A stretch of DNA of 56,129 nt from an uncultured Muribaculaceae bacterium (GTDB taxonomy: Bacteria > Bacteroidota > Bacteroidia > Bacteroidales > Muribaculaceae). Positions 26,217 to 33,256 of this stretch are shown here, piece by piece. Every line of letters begins with the position of its first letter. The first letter of the stretch is position 1. Under the pieces are notes generated by a model. The model was not told the DNA's origin and did not search any database. It saw only the letters and a program-made list of their open reading frames with translations. The position numbers and the translations under genes were made by a program. The stretch lies in assembly GCA_910584495.1 (NCBI GenBank), contig CAJUAR010000007.1, positions 1 to 56,129 on the forward strand, in the 5' to 3' direction.

Positions 26217-26250
26217 GGGCGGGCCTGTGCCCGCCCTATCCTTTCTTTTT
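26217..26250 (+). terminator. Terminator after the GH31 gene
   Basis: Perfect 8-bp stem GGGCGGGC (26217-26224) and GCCCGCCC (26229-26236) with a 4-base CTGT loop, then a T-rich run. The end of that run also forms the -33 box of the sigma-factor promoter. Confidence 0.85.
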
Positions 26251-26279
26251 TGTCTCTTGCTAAAAAAGAGCTAACTTTG
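26249..26279 (+). promoter_or_regulatory. Consensus promoter of the ECF sigma gene, nearly leaderless
   Basis: TTTG (26249-26252), 19 bases, TAACTTTG (26272-26279). This is an exact match to the Bacteroidota housekeeping pattern. The start point expected near 26283 lies only about two bases before the ATG at 26285. Confidence 0.7.
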
Positions 26280-26284
26280 CAACC

Positions 26285-26884
26285 ATGATGTCCAAGAGCA
26301 CTGACGAAACAGAATTGATACGAGCCTTACGCAAAGGTTCGGTCAAGGCTTTCGATGCTCTCTACGACTTATATTTTCACCGTATTTATGGCTTCTGCTA
26401 TCAATTCACCAAATCGCACAAAGACACCGAAGACATCGTTCAGGAAGTGTTTATCAAATTGTGGCTTTCGCGTTCCGAAATCAAAAACGAGGAATCGCTC
26501 GGAGGATTGATTTTCAGAATAGCCAAAAACCACATCATTTCGGCCCACCACTCAATTTTGCGACAACCGCAATACGAAGACTATCTTCTCTACCGCGAAT
26601 CCCTCGGGAAAGAAGACACCGAATGGCTTGAATACCACGAATTCGCCACTATTGTCAATCAGGCCATAGAATCTCTACCTAATGCCCAGCAACGCATTTT
26701 CAAACTTTCGCGTATTGCCGGAATGAGCAACCGAGAAATAGCAGGCCTCCTCGCTATTTCCGAACAAACAGTCAAAAACCAATTGGTGTCGAGCCTCAAA
26801 TCTATACGTAAGTTTCTTAATAACTCGGCTGAGTTTATGACTTTGGTCATAAACATCACCGGTTTAATAGTACTTTTTTCATAA
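26285..26884 (+). CDS. ECF-type RNA polymerase sigma factor
   Basis: A 199-residue sigma-70 family protein of the FecI-like Bacteroidota group. Region 2 includes FDALYDLYFHRIYGFCYQF and the -10-binding helix DTEDIVQEVFIKLWLSR. Region 4 includes QQRIFKLSRIAGMSNREIAG and an HTH (LLAISEQTVKNQLVSSLKSI). The C-terminus ends in a hydrophobic stretch (LVINITGLIVLF), as in many Bacteroidota ECF factors paired with FecR. Two adjacent ATG codons (26285, 26288) could start it. It is followed 40 bases later by its anti-sigma factor; together they should control the SusC operon and perhaps GH31 on ligand binding. Confidence 0.92.
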   Translation: MMSKSTDETELIRALRKGSVKAFDALYDLYFHRIYGFCYQFTKSHKDTEDIVQEVFIKLWLSRSEIKNEESLGGLIFRIAKNHIISAHHSILRQPQYEDYLLYRESLGKEDTEWLEYHEFATIVNQAIESLPNAQQRIFKLSRIAGMSNREIAGLLAISEQTVKNQLVSSLKSIRKFLNNSAEFMTLVINITGLIVLFS

Positions 26885-26924
26885 TTGTCAGTCTTTCTTA
26901 TATAAGCTAACATATCACATTACC

Positions 26925-27875
26925 ATGGACAAGCTCCTCTCGAAATACCTAAACGACAGTCTCACCGTGGCAGAGCTGCAAGAACTCAGGCACAAAATCG
27001 AGCAGACGAGTGACGACGAGCTCCTCCGGGCCATAAGCCGGACCTGGGACAACTACGAAGACACTGTCCATCACACAAGCAACCGCGAAAAGCAAAGAAT
27101 ACTGTTGAAAATACACGCCGACCTCGGTCTGAAACAGCACAGCAAAAGCCGGAAAATTTGGAGCATGTGCCGCAATGTGGCCGCTGCGTTGCTTCCGGTG
27201 GCAATTATCTGCGCTATCGCATTATTTCCGCATGAAAATCCTTCTGGCTCGACCACAATAACCACATCGGCGGCCGAACATGCTACCGTTACCCTTCCCG
27301 ACGGAACTGTCGTGGACCTCGACGGCAATTCCAAGCTCGAGTATGAAGCATCGTCATTCGGACTCAAAAACCGACACGTTGAGTTCGAAGGTATCGCATA
27401 TTTTAACGTGAGCAAAGATACCGGCAAACCTTTCGAGGTGCAATCACAGGGCCTGCTTGTAACCGTTATGGGAACCGAATTCAATCTCAATGCCAGACCC
27501 GTCGTGGAAAATGAAGCCGTTCTCTACCTGGAAGAAGGCTCGGTAAAGTTTACATCAACGCTAAACGGTGCCACTGCCTCGGTTGAGCCCGGACAAAAAG
27601 TGACCATGAACTACGGCAGCGGAGACATAAATGTCAGCGAGCCCGGAGCAAACGAAAACATCCTTGCCTGGCGCACCCGCAAGCTCCATTTCACCGATGA
27701 AAACCTGGAAACCGTCCTGGCTACAATAGAAAAATATTATAACCGCAAAATTGAAGTTGAAGGAGCTCCAATCAACGACCAGCTGTTCACAGGCACCATC
27801 CCCACCGACAATCTCCAACTCGCCATGGACGTAATTGAAAAAATATTCAATGTCGACCTCCGCATCGACGAATGA
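26925..27875 (+). CDS. FecR-family anti-sigma factor
   Basis: A 316-residue inner-membrane regulator. The N-terminal cytoplasmic segment (about 1-85; MDKLLSKYLNDSLTVAELQEL) should bind the sigma factor. One membrane helix follows (VAAALLPVAIICAIALF). The periplasmic FecR domain starts near residue 110 with ATVTLPDGTVVDLDGNSKLE and continues with VTVMGTEFNLNA. The C-terminal part (LETVLATIEKYYNRKIEVEG) is an STN-like/DUF4974 domain that receives the signal from the transporter. It pairs with the STN-bearing SusC at 20.1-23.3 kb. Confidence 0.93.
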   Translation: MDKLLSKYLNDSLTVAELQELRHKIEQTSDDELLRAISRTWDNYEDTVHHTSNREKQRILLKIHADLGLKQHSKSRKIWSMCRNVAAALLPVAIICAIALFPHENPSGSTTITTSAAEHATVTLPDGTVVDLDGNSKLEYEASSFGLKNRHVEFEGIAYFNVSKDTGKPFEVQSQGLLVTVMGTEFNLNARPVVENEAVLYLEEGSVKFTSTLNGATASVEPGQKVTMNYGSGDINVSEPGANENILAWRTRKLHFTDENLETVLATIEKYYNRKIEVEGAPINDQLFTGTIPTDNLQLAMDVIEKIFNVDLRIDE

Positions 27876-27962
27876 GACAGTCGGTGTGCGTTAAAAGCGT
27901 TAAATAATTGGAAATTGGTCCATCCGTCGGCCGGCAAAGGTGTGTAGTTTCATATTTTTTCG

Positions 27963-27970
27963 TAATTTTG
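27963..27970 (+). promoter_or_regulatory. Probable -7 box before bamD
   Basis: TAATTTTG at 27963-27970, 27 bases before the ATG at 27998. No clear -33 box. Confidence 0.4.
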
Positions 27971-27997
27971 CAGTTCAGATACTCCCAAGAGAATAAT

Positions 27998-28804
27998 ATG
28001 CGCATTACACACTACATACTGACAATCCTTGCCGTTCTTTTACTATGCTCCTGCGGCGAATACCAGCGGGCACAGAAAAGCACCGACTACGACTATAAGT
28101 TCGACTATGCCAAACGTGCGTTCGAGAACAAAAAATATGTCCAGGCAGCAACACTGCTCCAAGAATGCATCTCAGTGTTCAAAGGCACCGACAAAGCCGA
28201 GGAATCGCTCTATCTACTTGGCATGAGCCACTATGAAAACCGCGACTACGAAAGTGCCGGCGTATATTTCAAAAGCTACTACGGCCGCTATCCACGCGGC
28301 AAGTTTACCGAGCTGGCTCGTTTTTACTGCGGATATGGCTATTATCTCGATTCGCCGGATCCACAGCTCGACCAGTCAGGGACAATAAAAGCCATCGAAG
28401 AACTACAAGGGTTCCTCGACTACTTCCCGCGCAGCGACAAAGTGAGCATTGCCCAGAACGCCATCTTCGAGATGCAGGACAAACTCACCCTCAAACAACT
28501 GCAAAACGCCCAGCTCTACTACAACCTTGGCAACTACATGGGCAACAACTACGAAAGCGCAGTTATTGTGGCCCGCAATGCCATCAAAGATTACCCCTAC
28601 TCCAAATACAAAGAAGACCTCGAAATGCTCGTGCTGAAAGCACGCTATCAGGAAGCAGCCAACTCCATCGAGGAGCGCAAAGCTGACCGTTTTCGCGATG
28701 TCATCGACGAATATTACTCCTTTATCAACAACTACCCCGACAGCCCCAACAGAGACGAAGCCGACAATATCCTGAAAATCGCCCAGCGATATGTCAAGGA
28801 ATAA
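27998..28804 (+). CDS. bamD: Outer-membrane assembly lipoprotein BamD
   Basis: A 268-residue lipoprotein from the ATG at 27998; earlier in-frame codons back to 27908 precede the lipobox and are not needed. Signal MRITHYILTILAVLLLCSC, lipidated Cys19. The rest is a series of TPR-like helical repeats (YDYKFDYAKRAFENKKYVQA, SLYLLGMSHYENRDYESAGV and more), the BamD/YfiO pattern. BamD is an essential part of the BAM complex that folds outer-membrane barrels such as SusC. Its pairing with the rpoZ-like gene downstream is, from memory, common in Bacteroidales. Confidence 0.92.
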   Translation: MRITHYILTILAVLLLCSCGEYQRAQKSTDYDYKFDYAKRAFENKKYVQAATLLQECISVFKGTDKAEESLYLLGMSHYENRDYESAGVYFKSYYGRYPRGKFTELARFYCGYGYYLDSPDPQLDQSGTIKAIEELQGFLDYFPRSDKVSIAQNAIFEMQDKLTLKQLQNAQLYYNLGNYMGNNYESAVIVARNAIKDYPYSKYKEDLEMLVLKARYQEAANSIEERKADRFRDVIDEYYSFINNYPDSPNRDEADNILKIAQRYVKE

Positions 28805-28873
28805 CATCCCTGCGCTGCCATGCTCTCTCCTATTGTTTAAACGAATAAAATCTTCCGTACCCCATAAGATATT

Positions 28874-29209
28874 ATGATGGATTTAAAGAAAACAAACGCA
28901 CCTCTCACCACTGTCACCCGCGACATGATCAAACTGTCGGAGGACACCGGAAACGTCTACGAGACTGTCTGCATCATTGCAAAGCGAGCCAACCAAATCG
29001 CAGCCCAGATGAAAAGTGACCTGGAGAAAAAACTTCAGGAATTCGCCCCCTACAACGACAACCTCGAAGAGGTGACCGAGAACCGCGAGCAAATCGAGAT
29101 TTCGCGCTACTACGAACGTCTGCCCAAACCCACCCTCATTGCCACTCAGGAATATATCGACCACAAGCTTTTCTTCCGCAAGTCCAACAAAGACCGCAGC
29201 AACATCTGA
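28874..29209 (+). CDS. rpoZ: RNA polymerase omega subunit, Bacteroidota type (Rpb6/RpoZ-like)
   Basis: A 111-residue protein: N-terminal TTVTRDMIKLSEDTGNVYET, then VCIIAKRANQIAAQMKSDLE, matching the conserved omega/Rpb6 helices (ETVCIIAKRANQI is the core). The charged remainder with LIATQEYIDHKLFFRK is typical of the Bacteroidota form, which is longer than E. coli omega. It lies 69 bases after bamD, so is probably co-transcribed. Start could be either of two consecutive ATG codons. Confidence 0.82.
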   Translation: MMDLKKTNAPLTTVTRDMIKLSEDTGNVYETVCIIAKRANQIAAQMKSDLEKKLQEFAPYNDNLEEVTENREQIEISRYYERLPKPTLIATQEYIDHKLFFRKSNKDRSNI

Positions 29210-29252
29210 CAGCCGAGCTTCGAAGGCCGCATATAGCACCCTCGCATACCGG

Positions 29253-29300
29253 GCGCACCTCTCTCCATACGCCGGGAGATGTGCGCTTGTTCATTTTATG
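29253..29300 (+). terminator. Terminator after bamD-rpoZ
   Basis: GCGCACCTCTCTC (29253 on) pairs with GGGAGATGTGCGC (29274-29286) over 13 positions with one mismatch and one G-T pair, followed by TTGTTCATTTTA. Confidence 0.75.
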
Positions 29301-29368
29301 AACTTATTGCCCTTTTGGCTGTTATAAAGATATATTTCAAACTTCCACTCCGTCAATTTCGTCTCATT

Positions 29369-30571
29369 ATGGATAACTTCAGCTTCTATTCTCCAACTTT
29401 GTTTGAATTTGGCCGCGGGGCCGAAGAAAAAGTTGGCATGCTCACCTTACTCACAGGAGCCACAAAAGTGATGATTGTATATGGAAAGAAATTTGCCAAG
29501 ACAAGCGGGTTGATTGACCGCATCGAAAACTCGCTCAGGACAATAGGAATCGATTTTGTGGAACTTGGCGGCGTAGAACCAAACCCTGAAGACACTCTTG
29601 TGCGCAAAGGCATAGAAATGGCACGCAAGGCTCACATCGACGGCCTTCTTGCCGTGGGCGGAGGCTCGGTTATTGACACTGCAAAGGCAATTGCAGCAGG
29701 CGTGCCCTACAAAGGCGACTTCTGGGACCTATATACAGGAAAAGTTAACGTCACCGAAGCTTTGCCGGTGGGTGTTGTGCTCACCGTTCCGGGAGCCGGC
29801 AGCGAAGGTTCGGGCAACAGCGTAATTACCAACACCACCGAGAATGCCAAACTGTCGCTCCGCACCGACAGCATACTACGGCCTCGATTTGCCATTATGA
29901 ATCCCGAGATGACGTTCACTCTGTCGGCCTACCAGACCGCCGTGGGGATTGTCGATATGATGTCGCACATCCTCGAACGTTATTTTTCGAACACAATACG
30001 CGTGGAAGTTACCGACCGCCTTGCCGAAGGACTGCTCATGGCCCTTATGGCCGAAGCACCCAAGGCCCTCGCCGATCCCACCGACTACCAAGCACGCGCC
30101 AACATAGAATGGGCCGGCACGCTCGCCCATAACGGTCTTACGGGCTGCGGGCGCCGCGAAGACTGGACCTCGCACGCCATGGAGCACGAAATCAGCGCTA
30201 TGTACCCCTTTGTAGCTCACGGAGCCGGTCTTGCCGTTGTGTTCCCGGCGTGGATGGCTTTTATGACACACCACAAACCTTCGAAAGTGGCACAGCTGGG
30301 ACGCCGCATCTTTGCCATCGACTGCCGCGACGACCGTTCTGCAGCCATCGAAACCGTAGCCTCGCTCCGTGCTTTCTTCGGCGTGGTGCTCCGCATGCCT
30401 CTCACCTTCAAGCAATTGGGTATTGACAACCCCGACATACCCGAGATGGTGCGCCGTCTTCACGCTAACAAAGGCCAAGTTATAGGCGGATACTACCGCC
30501 TGAAAGCCGATGACACCGAACAAATCTACCGACTGATGCTCGAACCCGAAACCGTAGCAGCACAAAGCTGA
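29369..30571 (+). CDS. Iron-containing alcohol dehydrogenase (YqhD/BdhA-like)
   Basis: A 400-residue oxidoreductase from the ATG at 29369; the longer frame from 29279 would start inside the preceding terminator. The nucleotide-binding part holds ATKVMIVYGKKFAK and GGGSVIDTAKAIAAG. Metal ligands are visible as Asp and His in GIVDMMSHILERYF, His in DWTSHAMEHEIS and His in PFVAHGAGLAVVFPAW. This pattern fits the NADPH-dependent butanol/aldehyde reductases (YqhD, BdhA), which reduce aldehydes to alcohols. It is followed after 7 bases by the BrkB-like gene and then ridA, so the three probably form one transcript; a link to aldehyde or reactive-intermediate detoxification is inference. Confidence 0.9.
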   Translation: MDNFSFYSPTLFEFGRGAEEKVGMLTLLTGATKVMIVYGKKFAKTSGLIDRIENSLRTIGIDFVELGGVEPNPEDTLVRKGIEMARKAHIDGLLAVGGGSVIDTAKAIAAGVPYKGDFWDLYTGKVNVTEALPVGVVLTVPGAGSEGSGNSVITNTTENAKLSLRTDSILRPRFAIMNPEMTFTLSAYQTAVGIVDMMSHILERYFSNTIRVEVTDRLAEGLLMALMAEAPKALADPTDYQARANIEWAGTLAHNGLTGCGRREDWTSHAMEHEISAMYPFVAHGAGLAVVFPAWMAFMTHHKPSKVAQLGRRIFAIDCRDDRSAAIETVASLRAFFGVVLRMPLTFKQLGIDNPDIPEMVRRLHANKGQVIGGYYRLKADDTEQIYRLMLEPETVAAQS

Positions 30572-30578
30572 CCTCTCT

Positions 30579-31943
30579 ATGGCCGACAGCACACAAAAAA
30601 GATTCTTTGCACGCCAAGTCGACAAGGCAACTAAATTAGCAGCCTACTTGTCGACAGGAATCTGGAGCGACCCTCGTCGAAACTGGTGGCTCAATGTGCT
30701 GCGCACCGTCAATCTTTCGGTGAGCTCATTTCTCAACCGCGACATACAGAGCCAGGCATGCGCCATGACCTACCGCACAATGCTTGCCGTTGTCCCGGCT
30801 TTGGCACTGTTCATTGCCATAGGACGCGGATTCGGCATGCAGGAAGTACTGAAGGACGAACTCTACAAACTTCTACCGGCACAACGCCAGGCCATCGACT
30901 ATGCAATGAACTTTGTCGACTCCTACCTCACACAAGCCTCGGGAGGCGTTTTTGTCGGCGTTGGCATAGCTTTTTTACTTTGGACTTTGATTTCGCTTCT
31001 GAGCAACATCGAGGACAGCTTCAACCTGATATGGGGCCAGAAGACCGGCCGCAGCTTCTGGCGCAAAATCAGCGACTACACCGCCATGCTCCTCATTCTT
31101 CCCGTGCTCATGCTCTGCGCAAGCGGCCTTGAAATACTACTCAGCACCACGCTAACCAAAGTGTTCACCTTCAGCTTTATGACACCCCTGGTGTCGGTGT
31201 TCCTCGAAATAGCGCAAGTGCTCATGACATTCCTGTTCTTCGCCGCAGCCTATATGCTCATTCCCAATGCCAAGGTGAAGTTTGTCAACGCTCTCATTGC
31301 CGGGTCGATAGCCGGCATTGGATTCCTTGTGCTGCAGTGGCTCTTTGTGAGCGGAACTCTCTATGTCACCAAATATAATGCAATCTATGGCGGCCTCGCC
31401 TTCCTGCCCTTGCTTCTGCTGTGGTTGCAGCTTGCATGGGTGGTGTGCCTGGCCGGTGCTGTCATCTGCTATTCGAGCCAGAATGTGTTTGCATTCAGTC
31501 TCGACAAAGAAGTGTCGTCCATCTCTCGCCACTACCACGACAAGGTGACGCTGGCAATAGCCACAATACTGGTGCGTCGGTTCGTCAACAACGAGAAGCC
31601 GCTGACAGCCCTCGAATTTATGAACTCCTATGGCCTCCCGGCACGTCTGGTAACGGAAATTATCGACAACCTGTGCGCCATCGGCGTATGCTGCCGTGTC
31701 CTCCTGCCGGGCCGCAAGGACCTCGAAGGCCTGCAACTATCCATCGATCCATGCCGGCTCACCGTGGCCTCGCTTTTCGACAAGCTATACAACTACGGCA
31801 CCAGCAACTTCATCACCAATTTCAACATCCGCTTTTCGCAGGTGGAGAGTGCCTTCGACTCCCTCGAAGGTTATTTCACCCACGAGGCTCACAACATTCT
31901 GATTACGGACATTAAACTCGACAACCCCGCAAAACAACAATAA
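30579..31943 (+). CDS. YihY/BrkB-family inner-membrane protein
   Basis: A 454-residue membrane protein. Residues 1-35 are cytoplasmic, then come the BrkB motif region (QSQACAMTYRTMLAVVPALA) and about six membrane helices to residue 310, including VGIAFLLWTLISLLSNIEDS, DYTAMLLILPVLMLCASGLE and GGLAFLPLLLLWLQLAWVVC. The C-terminal 140 residues are soluble and resemble a winged-helix arrangement (LTALEFMNSYGLPARLVTEI), as often seen in Bacteroidota members. The family was once misnamed ribonuclease BN; its molecular role is not settled. It lies between an alcohol dehydrogenase and ridA. Confidence 0.85.
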   Translation: MADSTQKRFFARQVDKATKLAAYLSTGIWSDPRRNWWLNVLRTVNLSVSSFLNRDIQSQACAMTYRTMLAVVPALALFIAIGRGFGMQEVLKDELYKLLPAQRQAIDYAMNFVDSYLTQASGGVFVGVGIAFLLWTLISLLSNIEDSFNLIWGQKTGRSFWRKISDYTAMLLILPVLMLCASGLEILLSTTLTKVFTFSFMTPLVSVFLEIAQVLMTFLFFAAAYMLIPNAKVKFVNALIAGSIAGIGFLVLQWLFVSGTLYVTKYNAIYGGLAFLPLLLLWLQLAWVVCLAGAVICYSSQNVFAFSLDKEVSSISRHYHDKVTLAIATILVRRFVNNEKPLTALEFMNSYGLPARLVTEIIDNLCAIGVCCRVLLPGRKDLEGLQLSIDPCRLTVASLFDKLYNYGTSNFITNFNIRFSQVESAFDSLEGYFTHEAHNILITDIKLDNPAKQQ

Positions 31944-31954
31944 AACAACACACA

Positions 31955-32329
31955 ATGAAAAAAGTAATTGCCACCACAAAGGCTCCGGGAGCAATCGGTC
32001 CCTACAGCCAAGCCATCGACACCGGTTCGTTCGTCTTCGTTTCCGGACAGATTCCCGTCAACCCCGCCACCGGCGAAATTCCCGCCGGCATCGAAGCCCA
32101 GAGCGCACAGTCGCTTGCCAATCTCAAAGCCATCCTCGAGGAAGCCGGCCTGTCGACAGCAAACGTTGTCAAAACCACAGTTTTCCTCGCCGATATGGCC
32201 GATTTCGCAGCCATGAACGCACAGTATGCCGCTGCATTCAGCGAGCCCTTCCCTGCCCGCTCGGCAGTTGCCGTCCGCGAACTTCCCAAAGGCGTTCTCG
32301 TCGAAATCGAAGCCATCGCCGCTAAATAA
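31955..32329 (+). CDS. ridA: RidA-family enamine/imine deaminase
   Basis: A 124-residue cytoplasmic protein of full family length. Recognisable are the N-terminal APGAIGPYSQAIDTGSFVFV, SGQIPVNPATGEIP, and FPARSAVAVRELPKGVLVEI; the Arg in the last binds the substrate carboxylate. RidA hydrolyses reactive 2-aminoacrylate-type enamines made by PLP enzymes to keto acids and ammonia. It starts 11 bases after the BrkB-like gene and ends before a strong terminator, so it is the last gene of that operon. Confidence 0.95.
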   Translation: MKKVIATTKAPGAIGPYSQAIDTGSFVFVSGQIPVNPATGEIPAGIEAQSAQSLANLKAILEEAGLSTANVVKTTVFLADMADFAAMNAQYAAAFSEPFPARSAVAVRELPKGVLVEIEAIAAK

Positions 32330-32353
32330 AAATTACCAGAAGCCTCAAAGACG

Positions 32354-32384
32354 AACTGCCGCGACATAAGCCGCGGCAGTTTTC
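32354..32384 (+). terminator. Terminator after ridA
   Basis: Perfect 10-bp stem AACTGCCGCG (32354-32363) and CGCGGCAGTT (32372-32381), 8-base loop, then a short T run. Confidence 0.85.
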
Positions 32385-32436
32385 AATACAGCCACCTAAA
32401 CGCTCTGTTTCAGACATCCGAAACCTTGAATTGATA

Positions 32437-32606
32437 ATGGACATCGAAGAAGTCAGGAACTACTGTCTTTCATTACCATTTGCAACTGAAAAATTGCCAA
32501 CCGAATATTGTGCCTTATGACGCTCGACGGAGAATGGGATTTTTATAATATCAAAGCGAACTCGGAATATCAGAATTATTGGATAACGAATGGAAAAGAA
32601 ACATGA
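32437..32606 (+). pseudogene. Remnant of an MmcQ/YjbR-family gene
   Basis: ATG at 32437 opens MDIEEVRNYCLSLPFATEKL, a good match to the start of MmcQ/YjbR (DUF419) DNA-binding-fold proteins, but the frame stops at 32518-32520 after 27 codons. An ATG overlapping that stop (32517) opens a 29-codon frame with LDGEWDFYNIKANSEYQ, resembling a later part of the same family. About half of the usual roughly 115 residues are missing between and after, so an internal deletion plus frameshift is the likely history. The tail overlaps the tag start at 32590. Confidence 0.6.
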
Positions 32607-33168
32607 AGATATAAAACGCTGCTCATGGGCCAATCCAAAAAATCCGCTCTATCTAAAGTATCACGACGAAGAGTGGGGACGGCCGCTCCATGACGATGCC
32701 CGCCTGCTTGAGTTGCTCATTCTGGAATGTTTTCAGGCAGGGTTGTCATGGGAATGTGTACTCAACAAACGCGAAACATTCCGCAAAGCTTTTGCCGGAT
32801 TCGACCGCGACAGCATCATAACATTCAACGATGCCAAAATCGAAGAACTGATGGTAACACCGGGTATTATCCGCAACAGAGCAAAAATAAAAGCAGCTAT
32901 CGGCAACGCAATCGTGTTCAAGACAATTCAAGAGGAATTTGGCTCGTTCGACGCATATCTGGCAGGGTTCTGTCCCAAAGAACCGATACGCGACCACACA
33001 TCCACAACATCATCTATTTCCGATGCCATTTCAGCCGACCTCCGTAAGCGAGGCATGAAATTTGTCGGTTCTACAACCATCCACGCCTTCCTCCAGGCAA
33101 TAGGAGTATTCAATTCCCACCAGCCAGATTGTTTCCTGTTTCCTTGTGATGGGCAAAACTGGTCGTAA
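32590..33168 (+). CDS. tag: DNA-3-methyladenine glycosylase I
   Basis: A 192-residue base-excision repair enzyme that removes 3-methyladenine from DNA. It shows the Tag pattern: RCSWANPKNPLYLKYHDEEW at the N-terminus, with the Cys and His of the structural zinc site, FQAGLSWECVLNKRETFRKA (the helix that includes the base-recognition Glu), and a C-terminal GVFNSHQPDCFLF supplying the other zinc His and Cys. Length matches E. coli Tag (187). The start overlaps the MmcQ remnant, and the gene faces the GH36 gene across a bidirectional terminator. Confidence 0.95.
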   Translation: MEKKHEDIKRCSWANPKNPLYLKYHDEEWGRPLHDDARLLELLILECFQAGLSWECVLNKRETFRKAFAGFDRDSIITFNDAKIEELMVTPGIIRNRAKIKAAIGNAIVFKTIQEEFGSFDAYLAGFCPKEPIRDHTSTTSSISDAISADLRKRGMKFVGSTTIHAFLQAIGVFNSHQPDCFLFPCDGQNWS

Positions 33169-33201
33169 TACCAATTCTCAACATTGTAAACGATGAAATT
33201 C

Positions 33202-33240
33202 ATAATCGGCTCCTTGCCACAAAGGCACGGAGCCGATTAT
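33202..33240. terminator. Bidirectional terminator between tag and the GH36 operon
   Basis: Perfect 12-bp inverted repeat ATAATCGGCTCC (33202-33213) and GGAGCCGATTAT (33229-33240), with a further 4-bp TGCC/GGCA pairing inside the loop. It lies between two convergent genes, so it can serve both. Confidence 0.85.
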
Positions 33241-33256
33241 AACAACAGGGTAAAAA

